A DNA stretch of 64,000 nucleotides from Marchantia polymorpha subsp. ruderalis (lineage: Eukaryota; Streptophyta; Marchantiopsida; Marchantiales; Marchantiaceae), in the NCBI GenBank assembly GCA_037833965.1, contig AP031351.1, forward strand, positions 74,501 to 138,500, written 5' to 3'. Position numbers and translations under genes: made by a program. The notes below the pieces were generated by a model, which did no database searches, was not told where the DNA came from, and worked only from the letters and a program-made list of their open reading frames with translations. Each line of letters opens with the position of its first letter. Within the stretch, counting starts at the first letter, position 1. This document shows positions 27,213-38,697 of the stretch, one piece after another.

Positions 27213-29378
27213 TATTTGGGTTCAGATAGCAGAACATGTACATAGTAAGTGTCTGCTATATGTGGCATCTGACATGGTAACCGTGATCTGTTTCGACTTG
27301 GATTTGAACGGTTATCATTTAGAGTTCTTTCTAAGCTTGACAGAAAAAAGAACAAAGAATAAGAATAGAGAAAATTTGCATAGATGATTCCCTTGTAAAT
27401 TATTTGTGTAATGATTTATTATTACTCGTATCTCCTATTATTATTTGAGATGGAAAAAAATATTGCACATTTACAATAACTCATGTCAATGACTTCGATT
27501 TGTGTGCGTCCTGTATGAAGACAAGAAGAATTGCAGAGACACAGAAACTGTTCGCAGTCACCGTCGTGGTAAATTGTTGGGAACAAGTTCGAAGTCTGAT
27601 TGAAGTATAGTTCTTGATGGCTAAATTCTAGTACTCGGGCCAAATGTCCCCTTGATAAGTGTCCGTCAAAGATTCGACCAAAAGAACTCAAGTTTTGTAT
27701 TTTTCTGGGACAGTTAACGGGTGTGACGCCAAAGTCACTATGATGGGAGTAGTAAATAAACATAAAAAATAAAATTTTATTATGTGGATGATATATATTT
27801 ATGAATTCAATCAAGAATCAGTTCAGCCTTTCACAAATTTCTTTCCCATTTTACTTGAATGAGTAAAAAAGACATTCGATTTTTACTAGATCGAGTCACT
27901 ACAATATGAAGAGAGACAACCATCTCATAGTTATGGGGTTTTAGGATAAATTTCGCTAAAGTTGCATCGAGTTGACCAAACATGAACAAACCATACCATC
28001 GCGCAAAACTTTTTCGGTTAATTTGCATTGTCGCCAGAAGAATTCGTGGGAAAAGAATATGTATTCAAGAATGTGGGGAAACTCCAGACAGCCCAGTGAA
28101 TATGAAAATCTTTGTTATTAGAAACATCGCTTTCAAAGTCATTGGAGAGTTCTCATTTCATTCAAATCTTATGGGATATGCTTTTAGATTTCCGTGGAAA
28201 TACCCCTTTTACTGACAGTTTTTTGATGATATGGCCTGAAATGCCGTCATGTTTGAACGATGTCATGGGATGCGTGTATGTGTATTCACTATTATGGTGT
28301 TTTAATTATGCGTATTTATTTTGATTTCATGGTTTGATCAAATTTTCATGATTATGGTCTTTTGATTATGCGTATTTATTCTACTCTCATGGGTTGATCA
28401 AATTCTGATACTAGGCTAGAGTTACTAAAATATAGCGAAAATAATTAGGCTAGGCCGAATGTATTCCAATGTGAAATAACCCTTAATGTAACTAAAATAT
28501 CCTAAAAATCATAGTCAAGCCATCAACATGCAAAGTCGTAGTCACATTACTCATATGGATTACACAGAAGAATTACTTTCAATTAGACTTAATAAATCTA
28601 TACAATAACCTTATCACATAGATATTCATCTCAACTATTATGGTACAATATAACTTACTTACAAAGTGTCCAAGTTTTCATGGAAAGCAAGACATGACAT
28701 CTCTTGCATATTTCTATGTTGACTCTCCACTAAACCAATCAAAGAGTATCCAGGAGTATACATGTAATCACAATGTTTTCAACTTACTCTTCCCACATCA
28801 TGTATGCACTAACGATAGTTAATTGCAAGGCCTACTAACTTTCATTCCATATGGTAAATACATATCTCATCCAAGAGATCACGCCATATCTATAAGTTTA
28901 TCTATGAATGGAACACTATTCAACGGAGCTCTGCATATAATATAGTACCATTATGTGCAGAGATGTTACTTTAGACGGTTGCTGGAATCAAGTGTGCTAG
29001 AAACAAAACGTTATACAGTGAAACTTGTCGAAGTTACTACTCCCGGTGCTAGAGGTTCTGTATTAATTTAAACTGGATAGTAATAAAGAGAGGTTCTCCG
29101 TTTGCGTCATTTGTGGTGGGACAGTTATTTGCACACTTACAAGGGTCACTGAACTTGTATGGAAAGCTAATTTTCCGATATAACAACGATACATGTTTGG
29201 AGATTAAATTGTATCGAGCTCAGTAGTGTCATAGCCCTCTCATCAAACCCATAAGTTGCACTCCAGAGGAAAAAAAATCAAGACGGCCGTCACTTATGCT
29301 TAAGAGTTGCGTCATTTGTATCAGTTGCGAGCCGTGGCGTTCACCCTAAATAGCAACCACAATCAGGTGAACAACACA
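27213..29378. other. AT-rich stretch, no gene seen
   Basis: ORFs on both strands are short and have no recognisable motifs. The only clear structure is a 60-base tandem repeat at 28291-28410. The last 100-200 bases may be the 5' part of the pogo-like transposon, whose terminal repeat I could not identify. Confidence 0.4.
28291..28410. repeat. 60-bp tandem repeat, two copies
   Basis: Two adjacent diverged copies start at 28291 and 28351, each beginning ATTATGGT and sharing TTATGCGTATTTATT and GGTTGATCAAATT. Confidence 0.8.
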
Positions 29379-31002
29379 ATGGCTTCAAAAAGATCCATCA
29401 ATATGATTAATAAGGTTCGGATAGCTCTTTGTGAGCACAAGCAAAAGCATCAATCGATGATGCAAGTAGACCTGATCAAGTGGCTTCATGAAACGCATAA
29501 AATTTTTGTCAATCAGGGAACGATTTCTCTGATGCTAAAACGTTCAACTGGAATCCTTGCCAAGAAGAAGGATGTGAATCGTGCAGCAAAGCGACAACGG
29601 ACTGTGAAATATCCATTGATGGAGACAGCTCTGTACCTGTGGTTCCTCACATACCAGAACTAAGTCAATATGTCAGGTGATCTCATCAAAGAGAAGGTTG
29701 CGTACTTCCTTCCCGAGCTCTACCCTGCTTACGGAGCCTTTGGATTCTCAAATGGGTGGCTAGAGGCATTCAAGAATCGTCCCGCCATCAAGTACTATCG
29801 TCGCTTTGGGGAGTCTGAATCCGTCAACATGGCTCTGATTGAAAAAAGCTTGCCACATATTCGTTTAACTTTGGATCAATATGAGCGACGTGACATCTAC
29901 AACATGGATGAAACTTGATTGTTTTACAAAATGCAGGTAAAAGCAGCATGACATTGTATGCTCACTGTCATACCATGGACTTACTTTCACTAACATATGA
30001 CATCCCAACATGCAGATAATTCTTTGACCACAAAACAGCTTGAGGGACGCAAACAAAATAAGGAGCGTCTCACGCTCGCTGTGTGATGCAATGCTGATGG
30101 CTCGGACAAGCTTCCACTTCTTGTCATTGGCAAATACAAAACCCTCGCTATTTCAAAATCATCAACCGAAACAGATTTGGATGCAAGTATCGAAGCAATT
30201 CAAAGGCCTGGATGATACAAATCATCTTTCTCGAGGGTCTGAAAGAGTTTGATGCACGTATGGTAGGGCATTATGTTCTTTTGATTATGGACAACTGCAT
30301 CGCACATATACAGTTAATGCAACTTGCATATATTGTTACGCTCCACAACATAAACGAATTCTATTTGCCATCAAACATGAGCTCGAAGATTCAGCCTTGC
30401 GACGCATGAATTATTAGAAGCCTCAAGGCTTAATATCAGCGCCGTTTCAATTGTCTCCTCATTCAACGTTTTCATGACAAGGTAGCAGATTCTAAGAAGA
30501 TTGACGTCTTGGAGGCTATGCGCATTGCTTTTGCAACCTAGAGCATGGATGTGACGCTAGAAACAATCTGCAACCGCTTTAGCCATTGCTGAATTTGCAC
30601 CACTGATGCTGATGTGACACCGGTCCCGTAACATCCGCTTATTGATCCTAAAGTGTCAAGGACCTCGAAGAGTAGGTATAAGAACTTTGGTAGCGAAACC
30701 CAATGGATTTTTGCAATCTCATCGACTACTCTACTGAGCGCGAAGTTGCTTACGTTTCGACTTAGGAGTAAATTGTGCAAGAACTTTGGTAGCGGAAACA
30801 ATACCTCTCTACTAATGCCAAAAGATGAGATGTAGATCAACAAGAATAAAAAATAATTTCTTGTGAAAACAACTGAAGCACTACCATGTGCAAGTCTGTT
30901 GCAACGGTTCTGGATGCAACTAGACATCGTTAATCATGAGATGATTGTTACCATCCAGACAATCATCCAACATCAAGTACAAGACCAGCATTATGAAGTG
31001 TA
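29379..31002 (+). mobile_element. Broken pogo/Tigger-like DNA transposon (CENP-B/DDE_1 transposase)
   Basis: The plus-strand frames follow the order of a Tigger transposase. 29379-29663 carries an N-terminal helix-turn-helix (MASKRSINMINKVRIALCEH, then VNQGTISLMLKRS). 29670-29918 carries the second DNA-binding region (FSNGWLEAFKNR) and ends in the first catalytic block YNMDET. From 30016 come TTKQLEGRKQNKERLTLAV, DKLPLLVIGKYKNPRYF, the second aspartate block LLIMDNC, then NINEFYLPSNMSSKIQPCDA and IDVLEAMRIAFAT. The copy is dead: in-frame stops follow YQN, MDET, LTLAV and QPCDA, and at least one frame shift occurs. A 79-bp intron-like GT-AG segment (29937-30015) lies just after the first catalytic aspartate. 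Terminal inverted repeats and a TA duplication were not found, so the true ends are unknown. Confidence 0.85.
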
Positions 31003-31196
31003 GTAAGCTCCTTGAGAAACCAATCTTGGAGTATTTTTCCAAGGTTTAGCTACCCAAATGTAGAAAGCTTTGTAACAAATCTATTTATACTAGCATTATG
31101 AAGCGTAGTAACCTGGTTCAAAAGCCAATCTTGGAATATTTTTCTAAGGTTTAGCCACTCAAATGTAAAAATCTTTGAGCCAAATCTATTTATGCT
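30987..31196. repeat. 105-bp tandem repeat, two copies
   Basis: Copies begin at 30987 and 31092 with AGCATTATGAAG and share CCAATCTTGGA, AAGGTTTAGC and AAATCTATTTAT. They overlap the 3' end of the transposon-derived frame, so the duplication probably arose in the element's 3' tail. Confidence 0.8.
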
Positions 31197-31231
31197 ACAA
31201 TGATTATCAATATAAAAAAAATTCGGGCCTG

Positions 31232-31418
31232 GAGTATCAATTATTGAGTTTTGGAGATTATTAATTCTATGTATGTGGAATATCAATTATTAAGTTTTGG
31301 AGATTTCTAATTAAATGTATGGCCCCATACATTGGGACTCGACCTCACATGTTAATTATCTCAGGTTATTAATTTAATTTGTATAATTATCTCAGGTTAT
31401 TAATTTAATTTGTATAAC
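31232..31418. repeat. Two short tandem duplications (46 bp and 31 bp)
   Basis: A 46-bp unit containing TATCAATTATT and AGTTTTGGAGAT occurs at 31232 and 31278. A 31-bp unit containing AATTATCTCAGGTTATTAAT occurs at 31354 and 31385. Both are nearly perfect and lie just beyond the pogo-like remnant. Confidence 0.8.
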
Positions 31419-31973
31419 GTTTGACTCCGACAACGAACTAAAACCACATTTTCTCAAGTAACAAGAGGCTGGAAGCAAAAATGTGGACCAATCAACTTCG
31501 GCATGAAAAGGATACTTAAGAGTAGGTCTGAAGAACTATGAGGAATCTTTCACGTCGAGATCGTCCGATAACTCTTGTGGACGATTGTTATATCCTTCCA
31601 GGCTTCATCCGCAGAGAGCCTACGAAGATTTCAAAGACCATGTGACATGCTCATAACTGAGCCACATGAGACGGACTTGTCATCCACATACTAACTCTCC
31701 TTGAAAGATTCCATCTTAGTTTCAAAATTCTTACCGATTGGCAGTACTATGTTACAAAGCACATATGTGCATTCCTATTCGCACGACTATCCTCCTTGTT
31801 TACTTTTCCACAAAAAGTTTTGGAGTTCCCACCCTTCACTTTCTAAGGAAATCCCTAGACCTACATATAAGGATTGTTTTACCACGAATCTAAAACACAA
31901 TCCTGGATGGTTGCAAATGCCGATGATCGCTTCTCAGAAATCTCATCTTCTAGCAGTGAACAAAGCCATGAGA

Positions 31974-32074
31974 TCATGAGACGGGAGACAGGTTTCTAAT
32001 ATAGGTCCACAAAGGTTCATCAGGCAGCTTGAAGGTGTTCTCGATCCTCCAAGAGGTCTCCTCGGACATTTGCC
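31974..32074 (-). pseudogene. Possible exon of a TSO1/CPP-like gene
   Basis: Minus-strand segment preceded by a good acceptor (TTGCAG) reads QMSEETSWRIENTFKLPD and then EPLWTYIRNLSPVS before a stop. PLWTYIRNLSPV resembles the N-terminal block of plant CXC (TSO1/CPP) proteins, typically of the form SPVFNYINSLSPI. Further upstream on the same strand, an ATG at 32384 opens MEPIIASSSLVV followed by six Asp, another plausible N-terminal exon, but I found no clean donor joining them. No CXC domain is visible to the left. It may be a truncated relic or part of a gene I could not assemble. Confidence 0.25.
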
Positions 32075-33057
32075 CTGCAACACTAAGAAGGTGTTAGACA
32101 GAATCCAACTTTTGTGATCAACCCGCTCGGGAGACCTAGTCACTGACAGAGCCTGAAATACAATTGACGAAATCCTGACCGGTGACATCTGAAAACACAT
32201 GGAAATCAGTAAAACGGAACCAGATGTAACGACAGTTCAGCACTCATTGTTTCTGCGACCAGCAAGGCAAAGCGTGTAAAATCAGGATGCAGCGCCCGAA
32301 AGAGGTGCACTGAGGAAATTCAGAACCGGGATCATCATCATCATCATCAACTACGAGAGACGAAGATGCGATAATGGGTTCCATAACTCTTGGCAGAGTC
32401 CGACACAAATTTCCTCATCCAAATTTTAAATCCGGGCGTTCAGAAACTAACCAGGTGAATGAACATCCTCCCGTATAGCTGCTGCATCCTATACTTTCTA
32501 CATGTTGCAATTGCAACTCAAATATGGGCGTGAAAAAAGCTTCATTGGAAACATGAAGCAAATAGCTCACAGGCGCATATGGGTTCACCTGTGATCATAA
32601 CAGCTGCGCAACACCGGATCAAACGAGTGTGAGCGCTAACATTACCACTTTCACGCAATGTCACTGTTCCATCCTCCATACAAAACCCTAGCTAGAATCC
32701 AAAGTTTTGTGAATTTTTTTGTTACATATGAGATTCACACAAGAATTAAATCTTTAATCTCCTTTCTAAAACTTCATTTCTCTGAACTAAATTGAATTAT
32801 CTTTAAAGAGGTGGCAGAATTTCGAGCATCTGCAGTTCTTAATCTCCGTAAAAAACAAAGCATCGACGGTGACACTCCTGGAACGAAAGCTGGGTCCAGC
32901 GCCCGGTTTCTCCTCCAGTCAAATTTTGTCCACAAACTCTTGTTCTCACGCAATTCGAGCAAACAATTCATGTTGTCTGACATTGGCTAGTTACCAAAGC
33001 ATGTGCCATCTTCGAATGGCCTTCTTACGGTTTTGATTTAGTACCTGAGATAAGATA
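32075..33057. other. Region 3' of guanylate kinase, no further gene supported
   Basis: Probably includes the 3' UTR of the guanylate kinase (minus strand). It contains a short (ATC)n run at 32331-32349. A minus-strand ORF at 32774-32983 has no recognised motif. Confidence 0.4.
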
Positions 33058-34284
33058 CTAGAGCTCTGCGGCCTTGGGCTTCACCCTCGCCTTCTCTGCA
33101 TCAATAATCGAGCATATTAACCCAACCGTATTGTCGAGCATGCCTTCCGCATTGACTACCACGTAATCGAATTCTTCCATTCGTGTTAACTCCTCTCTGG
33201 CCGTGGCTACTCTCACGAGCATCTTGTCCATAGTTTCAGTCTTCCGCTCAATAAGTCTCCTTACTAATGCCACTTCGCTCTCAGCTACTAGGAAAATAAA
33301 CACTGCTTCTGAGCCCAGAATTGCGCGTACGGTGGCTGCTCCTTGGACATCCACCCTCAAGACGACGTCCATACCCATGTTCATACACTCTCGCACCTGC
33401 TGCTTCGGAATTCCCTTATAATCTCCGTACACAATTGCGTGTTCTAGAAGCTCATGGTTCTCAATCATTTCCTGGAATTCCGTCCGGCTCATAAAAAAAT
33501 AATCCACACCATCCACTTCGCCGGGCCTCATTGGTCTCGTCGTAGCGGTCACGACGAAGTGGATGTCCCCGCGCACATGCTGCAATTGCTTGATCACGGC
33601 GTCTTTTCCCACGCCACTCGGGCCGCTTATGACAATTACCAGAGGTTTGGGGCTGGGCGATTGTGGACCTTGACCGAGCGGGAACCCGAGGGCATCCTCC
33701 AGTTCGGCCATCATGGCTATTTGCGATGCGCTGCTCACGGCATTCTCACCTTTTACGTTCACTATGCGCGTGGGAGATGCAATGTTCCCTCCGCGAGGGA
33801 ATTGAGTCCCGTCCGAACCATCGTCATTTTCCGCATCCCCATTTACCTGGCCAGAACTCGATTCAAATGAAAGATCCGCGGGACCTTCGGTGGTGACAAC
33901 GACATTCGGTCTATACGTGCAACTCCCTCTGACCTTTACCACTCCGTGCCTCAATCCCGCGACGCGACAGAATTCAAGCCCATCCCTGCTCCACTGCTTC
34001 TTTATTACATGTTTTCTGTTACAACTTCCCAAGGGCTTCGCCCCGACAGCTGCTGGTGCAGGAGAAGCGGCCCAGGCTAAGCTACGCATTGTGCACACCG
34101 ACGAATTTCTCTCGCTAAAACTAGAACAGGTGTTGTACAACTTTCTTTGCCACGGGGACGACGACCACGCGAATTGACAAGTGCTAGGATTTTTATGGGT
34201 CAAGATTCTGAGATTCGACGCCATAGCTAATCCTACAGAGGAACAAATGCTGACCTTGGAGGCGCAGAAACACACGTTGCCCAT
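33058..34284 (-). CDS. Guanylate kinase, organelle-targeted type
   Basis: Uninterrupted frame of 408 aa from the first ATG at 34284. The frame continues upstream to 34431 without an ATG, and a second in-frame ATG lies at 34224. It converts GMP to GDP with ATP. The kinase core fills residues about 212-405: P-loop GPSGVGKD at 221-228, the GMP-binding TRPMRPGE at 249-256 with the following DGVDYFF, then MIENHELLEHAIVYGDYKG and DVVLRVDVQGAATVRAI, and a lid RRLIERKTET. The first 200 residues are rich in Ser, Ala and Arg and poor in acidic residues at the start, as expected of a transit peptide. Plants have a plastid and mitochondrial guanylate kinase of this long type besides a cytosolic one, so an organelle role is the natural reading. 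No intron is needed in the coding part, unlike its neighbours. Confidence 0.92.
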   Translation of the reverse strand: MGNVCFCASKVSICSSVGLAMASNLRILTHKNPSTCQFAWSSSPWQRKLYNTCSSFSERNSSVCTMRSLAWAASPAPAAVGAKPLGSCNRKHVIKKQWSRDGLEFCRVAGLRHGVVKVRGSCTYRPNVVVTTEGPADLSFESSSGQVNGDAENDDGSDGTQFPRGGNIASPTRIVNVKGENAVSSASQIAMMAELEDALGFPLGQGPQSPSPKPLVIVISGPSGVGKDAVIKQLQHVRGDIHFVVTATTRPMRPGEVDGVDYFFMSRTEFQEMIENHELLEHAIVYGDYKGIPKQQVRECMNMGMDVVLRVDVQGAATVRAILGSEAVFIFLVAESEVALVRRLIERKTETMDKMLVRVATAREELTRMEEFDYVVVNAEGMLDNTVGLICSIIDAEKARVKPKAAEL

Positions 34285-35106
34285 GGCGCGAACTCGGGCG
34301 CTACGGCGAGCCTCGCGAATTCGGGCCGCAAGCCGCAGGGGATGAGGCGGTGGATACCAATCAAGGCCTCGTTCCGTTCCGTCCGCCGTTCGACGGCACC
34401 GACGTGCTCGAGCCTCAAGCGCGCAACTCACCTTCCATCCGATCCGACCCGATCCAATCCAACAGAAGTGCAGCAGCAGCAGCAGCGAGCTCCAACCTCC
34501 AAACCCTGCACGCTTCGGCTTCCGTCTGTGGCTCCTGTCGCTTCCCCATTAAAAAGTACGGCCCTCCTTGTCTGAACCGAATGAAGCAGCAGATTCCAAA
34601 ACGCAAATCCTGTCTCTCGGCTTCGCTCCCCTTCTCATCTCTCGCGCTCTCGCTCCTTCGGCTTCGCTCCGTTCCCCTCTTCCCCCTTCCCTCGTCCCCT
34701 CCTGCTCCCTCGCCAGGCTTCGCACCCAAAGGCAGTTACTCACCATCCGTACCCCCATCCTCCGTCTCCCCCAGCGTCCGTTAGATTCCGCATCTGAACG
34801 GCTGGGCCGCCCGCGATTATGCTCTTTCATGCGCACCTCTAACTGCTCGGACTCCCCCTCGCTCCTCTCGTCACCGAAGACGACTCTTTTCGCTCCCTCC
34901 GGTTCTGCCCCTGGCGAAGAAAAGGCCTTCGTCATCCGAAGGCTGATCGATTCATGGACTTCAAAATCCATGAATCGATCACTTTCAGCCGCATCCGCAT
35001 GCTCCAAATGTGGGACTGTCTGAACAAGCACTTGCAAAATGTTACGAGGTGTAAGAGCTGCAATGTTTGGCTTTTCAACTAACTCGACCGATGGGAATAT
35101 CACCAT
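34285..35106. promoter_or_regulatory. GC-rich leader and promoter region of guanylate kinase
   Basis: GC-rich, with a CAG run (about 34470-34486) and a pyrimidine-rich plus strand at 34600-34760. A strong splice donor GTGAGT (minus strand, exon end at 34432) suggests an intron in the 5' leader. A minus-strand frame from 35106 reads VIFPSVELVEKPNIAAL and NILQVLVQTVPHLEHAD. It could be an exon of a gene cut by the AT-rich block that begins right beside it, but I cannot identify it. Confidence 0.4.
34944..34981. repeat. Perfect 15-bp inverted repeat
   Basis: Arms TGATCGATTCATGGA (34944-34958) and TCCATGAATCGATCA (34967-34981) are separated by eight bases. It could form a stable hairpin in RNA from either strand. 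It sits in the GC-rich region upstream of the guanylate kinase, about 120 bases from the AT-rich block. Confidence 0.9.
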
Positions 35107-35300
35107 CTACATCCTTTCAGCTATTTGAGCTTTACCGGAAAGCACGACAAACATGAGCGCGAGCTATTACTAATGTACAGAAAAAATTTCTGAAGTTGAA
35201 TATTGTAACTTATATATCTTATTTCAAAACATGGTTGTTATTTGAAACAAAATTTTCGCCATATTCATTCAATTTAAACTCCACATCCTATCATATTTCA

Positions 35301-35322
35301 TATATATATATATATATATATA
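35301..35322. repeat. (TA)n microsatellite
   Basis: Uninterrupted TA run of 22 bases near the left edge of the AT-rich block. Confidence 0.9.
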
Positions 35323-37988
35323 AAAACAGAGAAATTCATATTATCATGTATATTTTAATAAATTCTTTACAATAAATATTTCAATTGGAAATTTTCTCAA
35401 TTGTTATTTACTGCCTGAAAAATTGTAAATATCTTGAAATGTAAACCAATCTTCCTATATACTAGTTTAGAAATAATTTATTGCATATCATTTCTTCATT
35501 ACACGTAGATCTAAGCATAACTTTAAACATATTAATAGATATAATATTTATAAAGAATTTACAAAGATTTTTTTATATTAACATATTGAATCAACCATTG
35601 TTGTTGCTATTCAAAATTATTACTAGTTTTTAACTGTGTGTAAAAAACATTTTTACATTTTGCAACATATCAATGAATGTATAACCCAATTGTAACACTA
35701 AAGAATAAAAGAAGAAATCTCATTCAAAGATAAAACACAATTTTTGATGATAAAAGAGAAATAAAATATTCTACTTTTTCTTATGTAGATATTTATATAT
35801 AAGATGAAATAAAATTTTTTATTTTTCATTCATTTAACCTTTAATATATTGATGACATGATGTAACAAACAAACAAACAATTTACATGTTATTGTCAATT
35901 AGCATAACAATCATATATAACACATGAATTTTTTAAGTGTCATTGTTAACTTACGTGCACTTAAATAAAGGGTAAGTGTATTAACTAGCACAATTACCCT
36001 TTATTTATAAAGCACTTAAATTTGTGTGATGATAAATTTAAAAATTTTACTATAAATCAAGTTTATTTTCAATTTAAGTAATATCTATTATAATTTTAAC
36101 TAACAAAAAATGATTACAAATTGCTCTATTTTCATAGACATCCGCAATGGCATTGCATAACATATTAATCTAATATATTTTGTTTATAATATATTTATAG
36201 ATGATATATTCAATATTTGAGATAATATTATCAATGAATGATATATACTGTAAATCAATCATATGATTAAATATATGCTAATGATTCATATGATTTTTTT
36301 GAATAAATTTTTTTTTGATATTGTGATGATAATTATTGAACATTTACAAATTTATCATAACAAAAAAATTGTCACGTGGAAATCAATCCAATAATATTGC
36401 TCTTGTACTTTTTAATATAAATAATTAATTTTTTATTCTGAAATTCTATATTAGATACAAAGTTCATTATAATAATATAAAAGATCACATTACAGTGAAA
36501 TCAAATTATTTCATGATGCAAAAATACCAAGTATCAACGCTAATTAAAATCATTTAATCTTGAATATAAAATTTAAATATGAATATATTAAGTATATATT
36601 CTTAAAGAACTTTATAAAATTTATCAATATTAATCTTGATAGCAATTTTAATTATACAATAAGAATTATCAAACTTTTTCTAAACATTGTATTTGATATT
36701 TTATTTAATTATGTATCTTCTATAATATTTATTTTAAAGAATTTGACTAATTGTATTATTTTGGCTAAATTATCTGCAATTATATTTGAATTTTTTTGAT
36801 ATACTATAATCTATCATTAAAATGTCATTTTTTCTGATTTAAATAATTTTATAAAACATTGTGAATTTCAAAATTTATAAACACAAATTATGTTATGCTG
36901 AAATGCATGCATGAATATTTGAATAGCTTTTAATATTCAAAATTGTGTTACATAAGTAATTATAGCAAGAAATGTAGAAATTTTTCCTAAACTGGTTGTT
37001 ATCTTAGTTTGAGGCTATAAAATAATGTTTGTTTAAAACTCTACTTCATATTCAAAGGCTTGTTGATTATATAGACTCCAAAAACGTAAACTTGAATCCG
37101 TATGTATGTCATATTTTTTTTTCTAAGAATTAAAAAATAAGAGCTTTTCTAACTTTCTTGTATTGTTAGATCATACGTAAATCTAAAACCAATTGCATGA
37201 ATTTTTTGCCATCATTTTACAAATAGTGAAATAATTAACTAATATAATATATTGATGTGCATATATACAATTAGTAGCATTATATGCATCAAAAGGTTGA
37301 AAAGACAAAAATGTAGCATGTAGATCACCTATGATTATATAAAGACCACACTTTTTGAGCATCAAAACATACAAAGAGTTGAAATATGTAACTCATATTA
37401 TTTTATAAATAAATGAGAAAAAATTGATTATTTAACAAAAATATATCTAGATTATTTACTCTTTTCAGAAAAAAATCCCCAAGAAGTTTCATTAACTTTT
37501 TTCAAGTTTATAAATTATCTTGATTTGAATAATTTTTCATTCATAGTAATGATTAGTTGATTTCTATGTCAAATTAGCAAAACAAGTTATTTTTGTTATT
37601 ATGATCTTCAATCTGTATGACTATGACATCTCTAGCTACACAAGAGTTAAATTTAAATTAACATTGATTGTGTCTTGTTTAAGTGTAATGAAAAAACTTT
37701 GTGCTTCAAGAATCATGCATAAGAATATAACTTTGCATATTACACAACAGATTATTGCTAATTAGATTTGCATTTGACTATCTTTAAATAACACATATGT
37801 TCTTCTGGAAAACTATTACCTTGATATATAAAATTTATCTTCTTAATTTTACCTTTAACTTGGTTGATCTATTATCTAACATAAATTGTTGAGCCATTTT
37901 TCAAAAAACCTCATTATGATCTTTTGAACATTATGAATCTATCATGACTAAATTTAAATTTACAACATCAAACAACATTGCTTTAAAT

Positions 37989-38697
37989 TTTTAAAAAAAT
38001 TACTTGATGAGATTCCAACTGCACAAGTCTTGCTGTGAACCAAAACGTTTCATTTTATCCGATGAGAACCCTCCAACGGCACTTCATCCCACTGTCACCC
38101 ATGTTGTCATATAAGTTCTTGTAAAGTGTGTGTGATCTTTGTTGTAATAGTTGCACACCTTGGCGGAAAGTCAGATGAGATAAGTGTTTGAGATTTATCA
38201 TGAATACGCAACTAAATAACAGCTTTTGATGTTGGTGAGAGAAATTGGAAATCTGTATATTGGCTAAATTTTCCTGAATGTCAATCTACATCATGCAAGA
38301 GCTCAATTTCTCACGGCCAAGAATGGCTTTATAGTTATAAAATATGGGCCTTATTTACTTACATTTCTCTCCATTTTCTACTAAAACTCTTGGCCGAAGT
38401 CACGTTCGCTGCATATTTTGATAAGTTAAAGTATTGCTTTGAGTACCTCAATGTGACTCGTTGGTTGTTCCTAGTTGTCATCAAGGACTAACTGAATTTT
38501 GGAGGAAGTCTCTTTTCTTCAACAAAGAGATGCAATGGTTTTTCTAACACACAAACCAAGCAATTACATGAACTTGTATGGGAACATGGACGACGGTGGG
38601 TGAACTGGAAAGATGGTGTCTAAGTTGAGTAAGATGAAACATTTTGGATCCCAGCAAGACTTGTGCGTTTTGCTGGAATCTTATCAAGTAACTTTTT
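37989..38697. mobile_element. Inverted-repeat (MITE-like) element, about 0.7 kb
   Basis: The ends are inverted copies of about 55-60 bases. The left end contains TTACTTGATGAGATTCCA and GCACAAGTCTTGCTG; the right end, read on the other strand, contains TTACTTGATAAGATTCCA and GCACAAGTCTTGCTG. An 8-bp direct repeat CTTTAAAT flanks it at 37981-37988 and 38698-38705 and is a candidate target-site duplication. The outermost few bases differ between ends, so the exact boundary is uncertain by about five bases. No transposase is encoded; it is a non-autonomous DNA element, and an 8-bp duplication would fit the hAT superfamily. Confidence 0.75.

Noticed and set aside
34285-34431. Start of guanylate kinase at 34431
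   Set aside because: The codon there is GTG, not ATG. The first ATG in frame is at 34284, and a good splice donor lies at the upstream edge.
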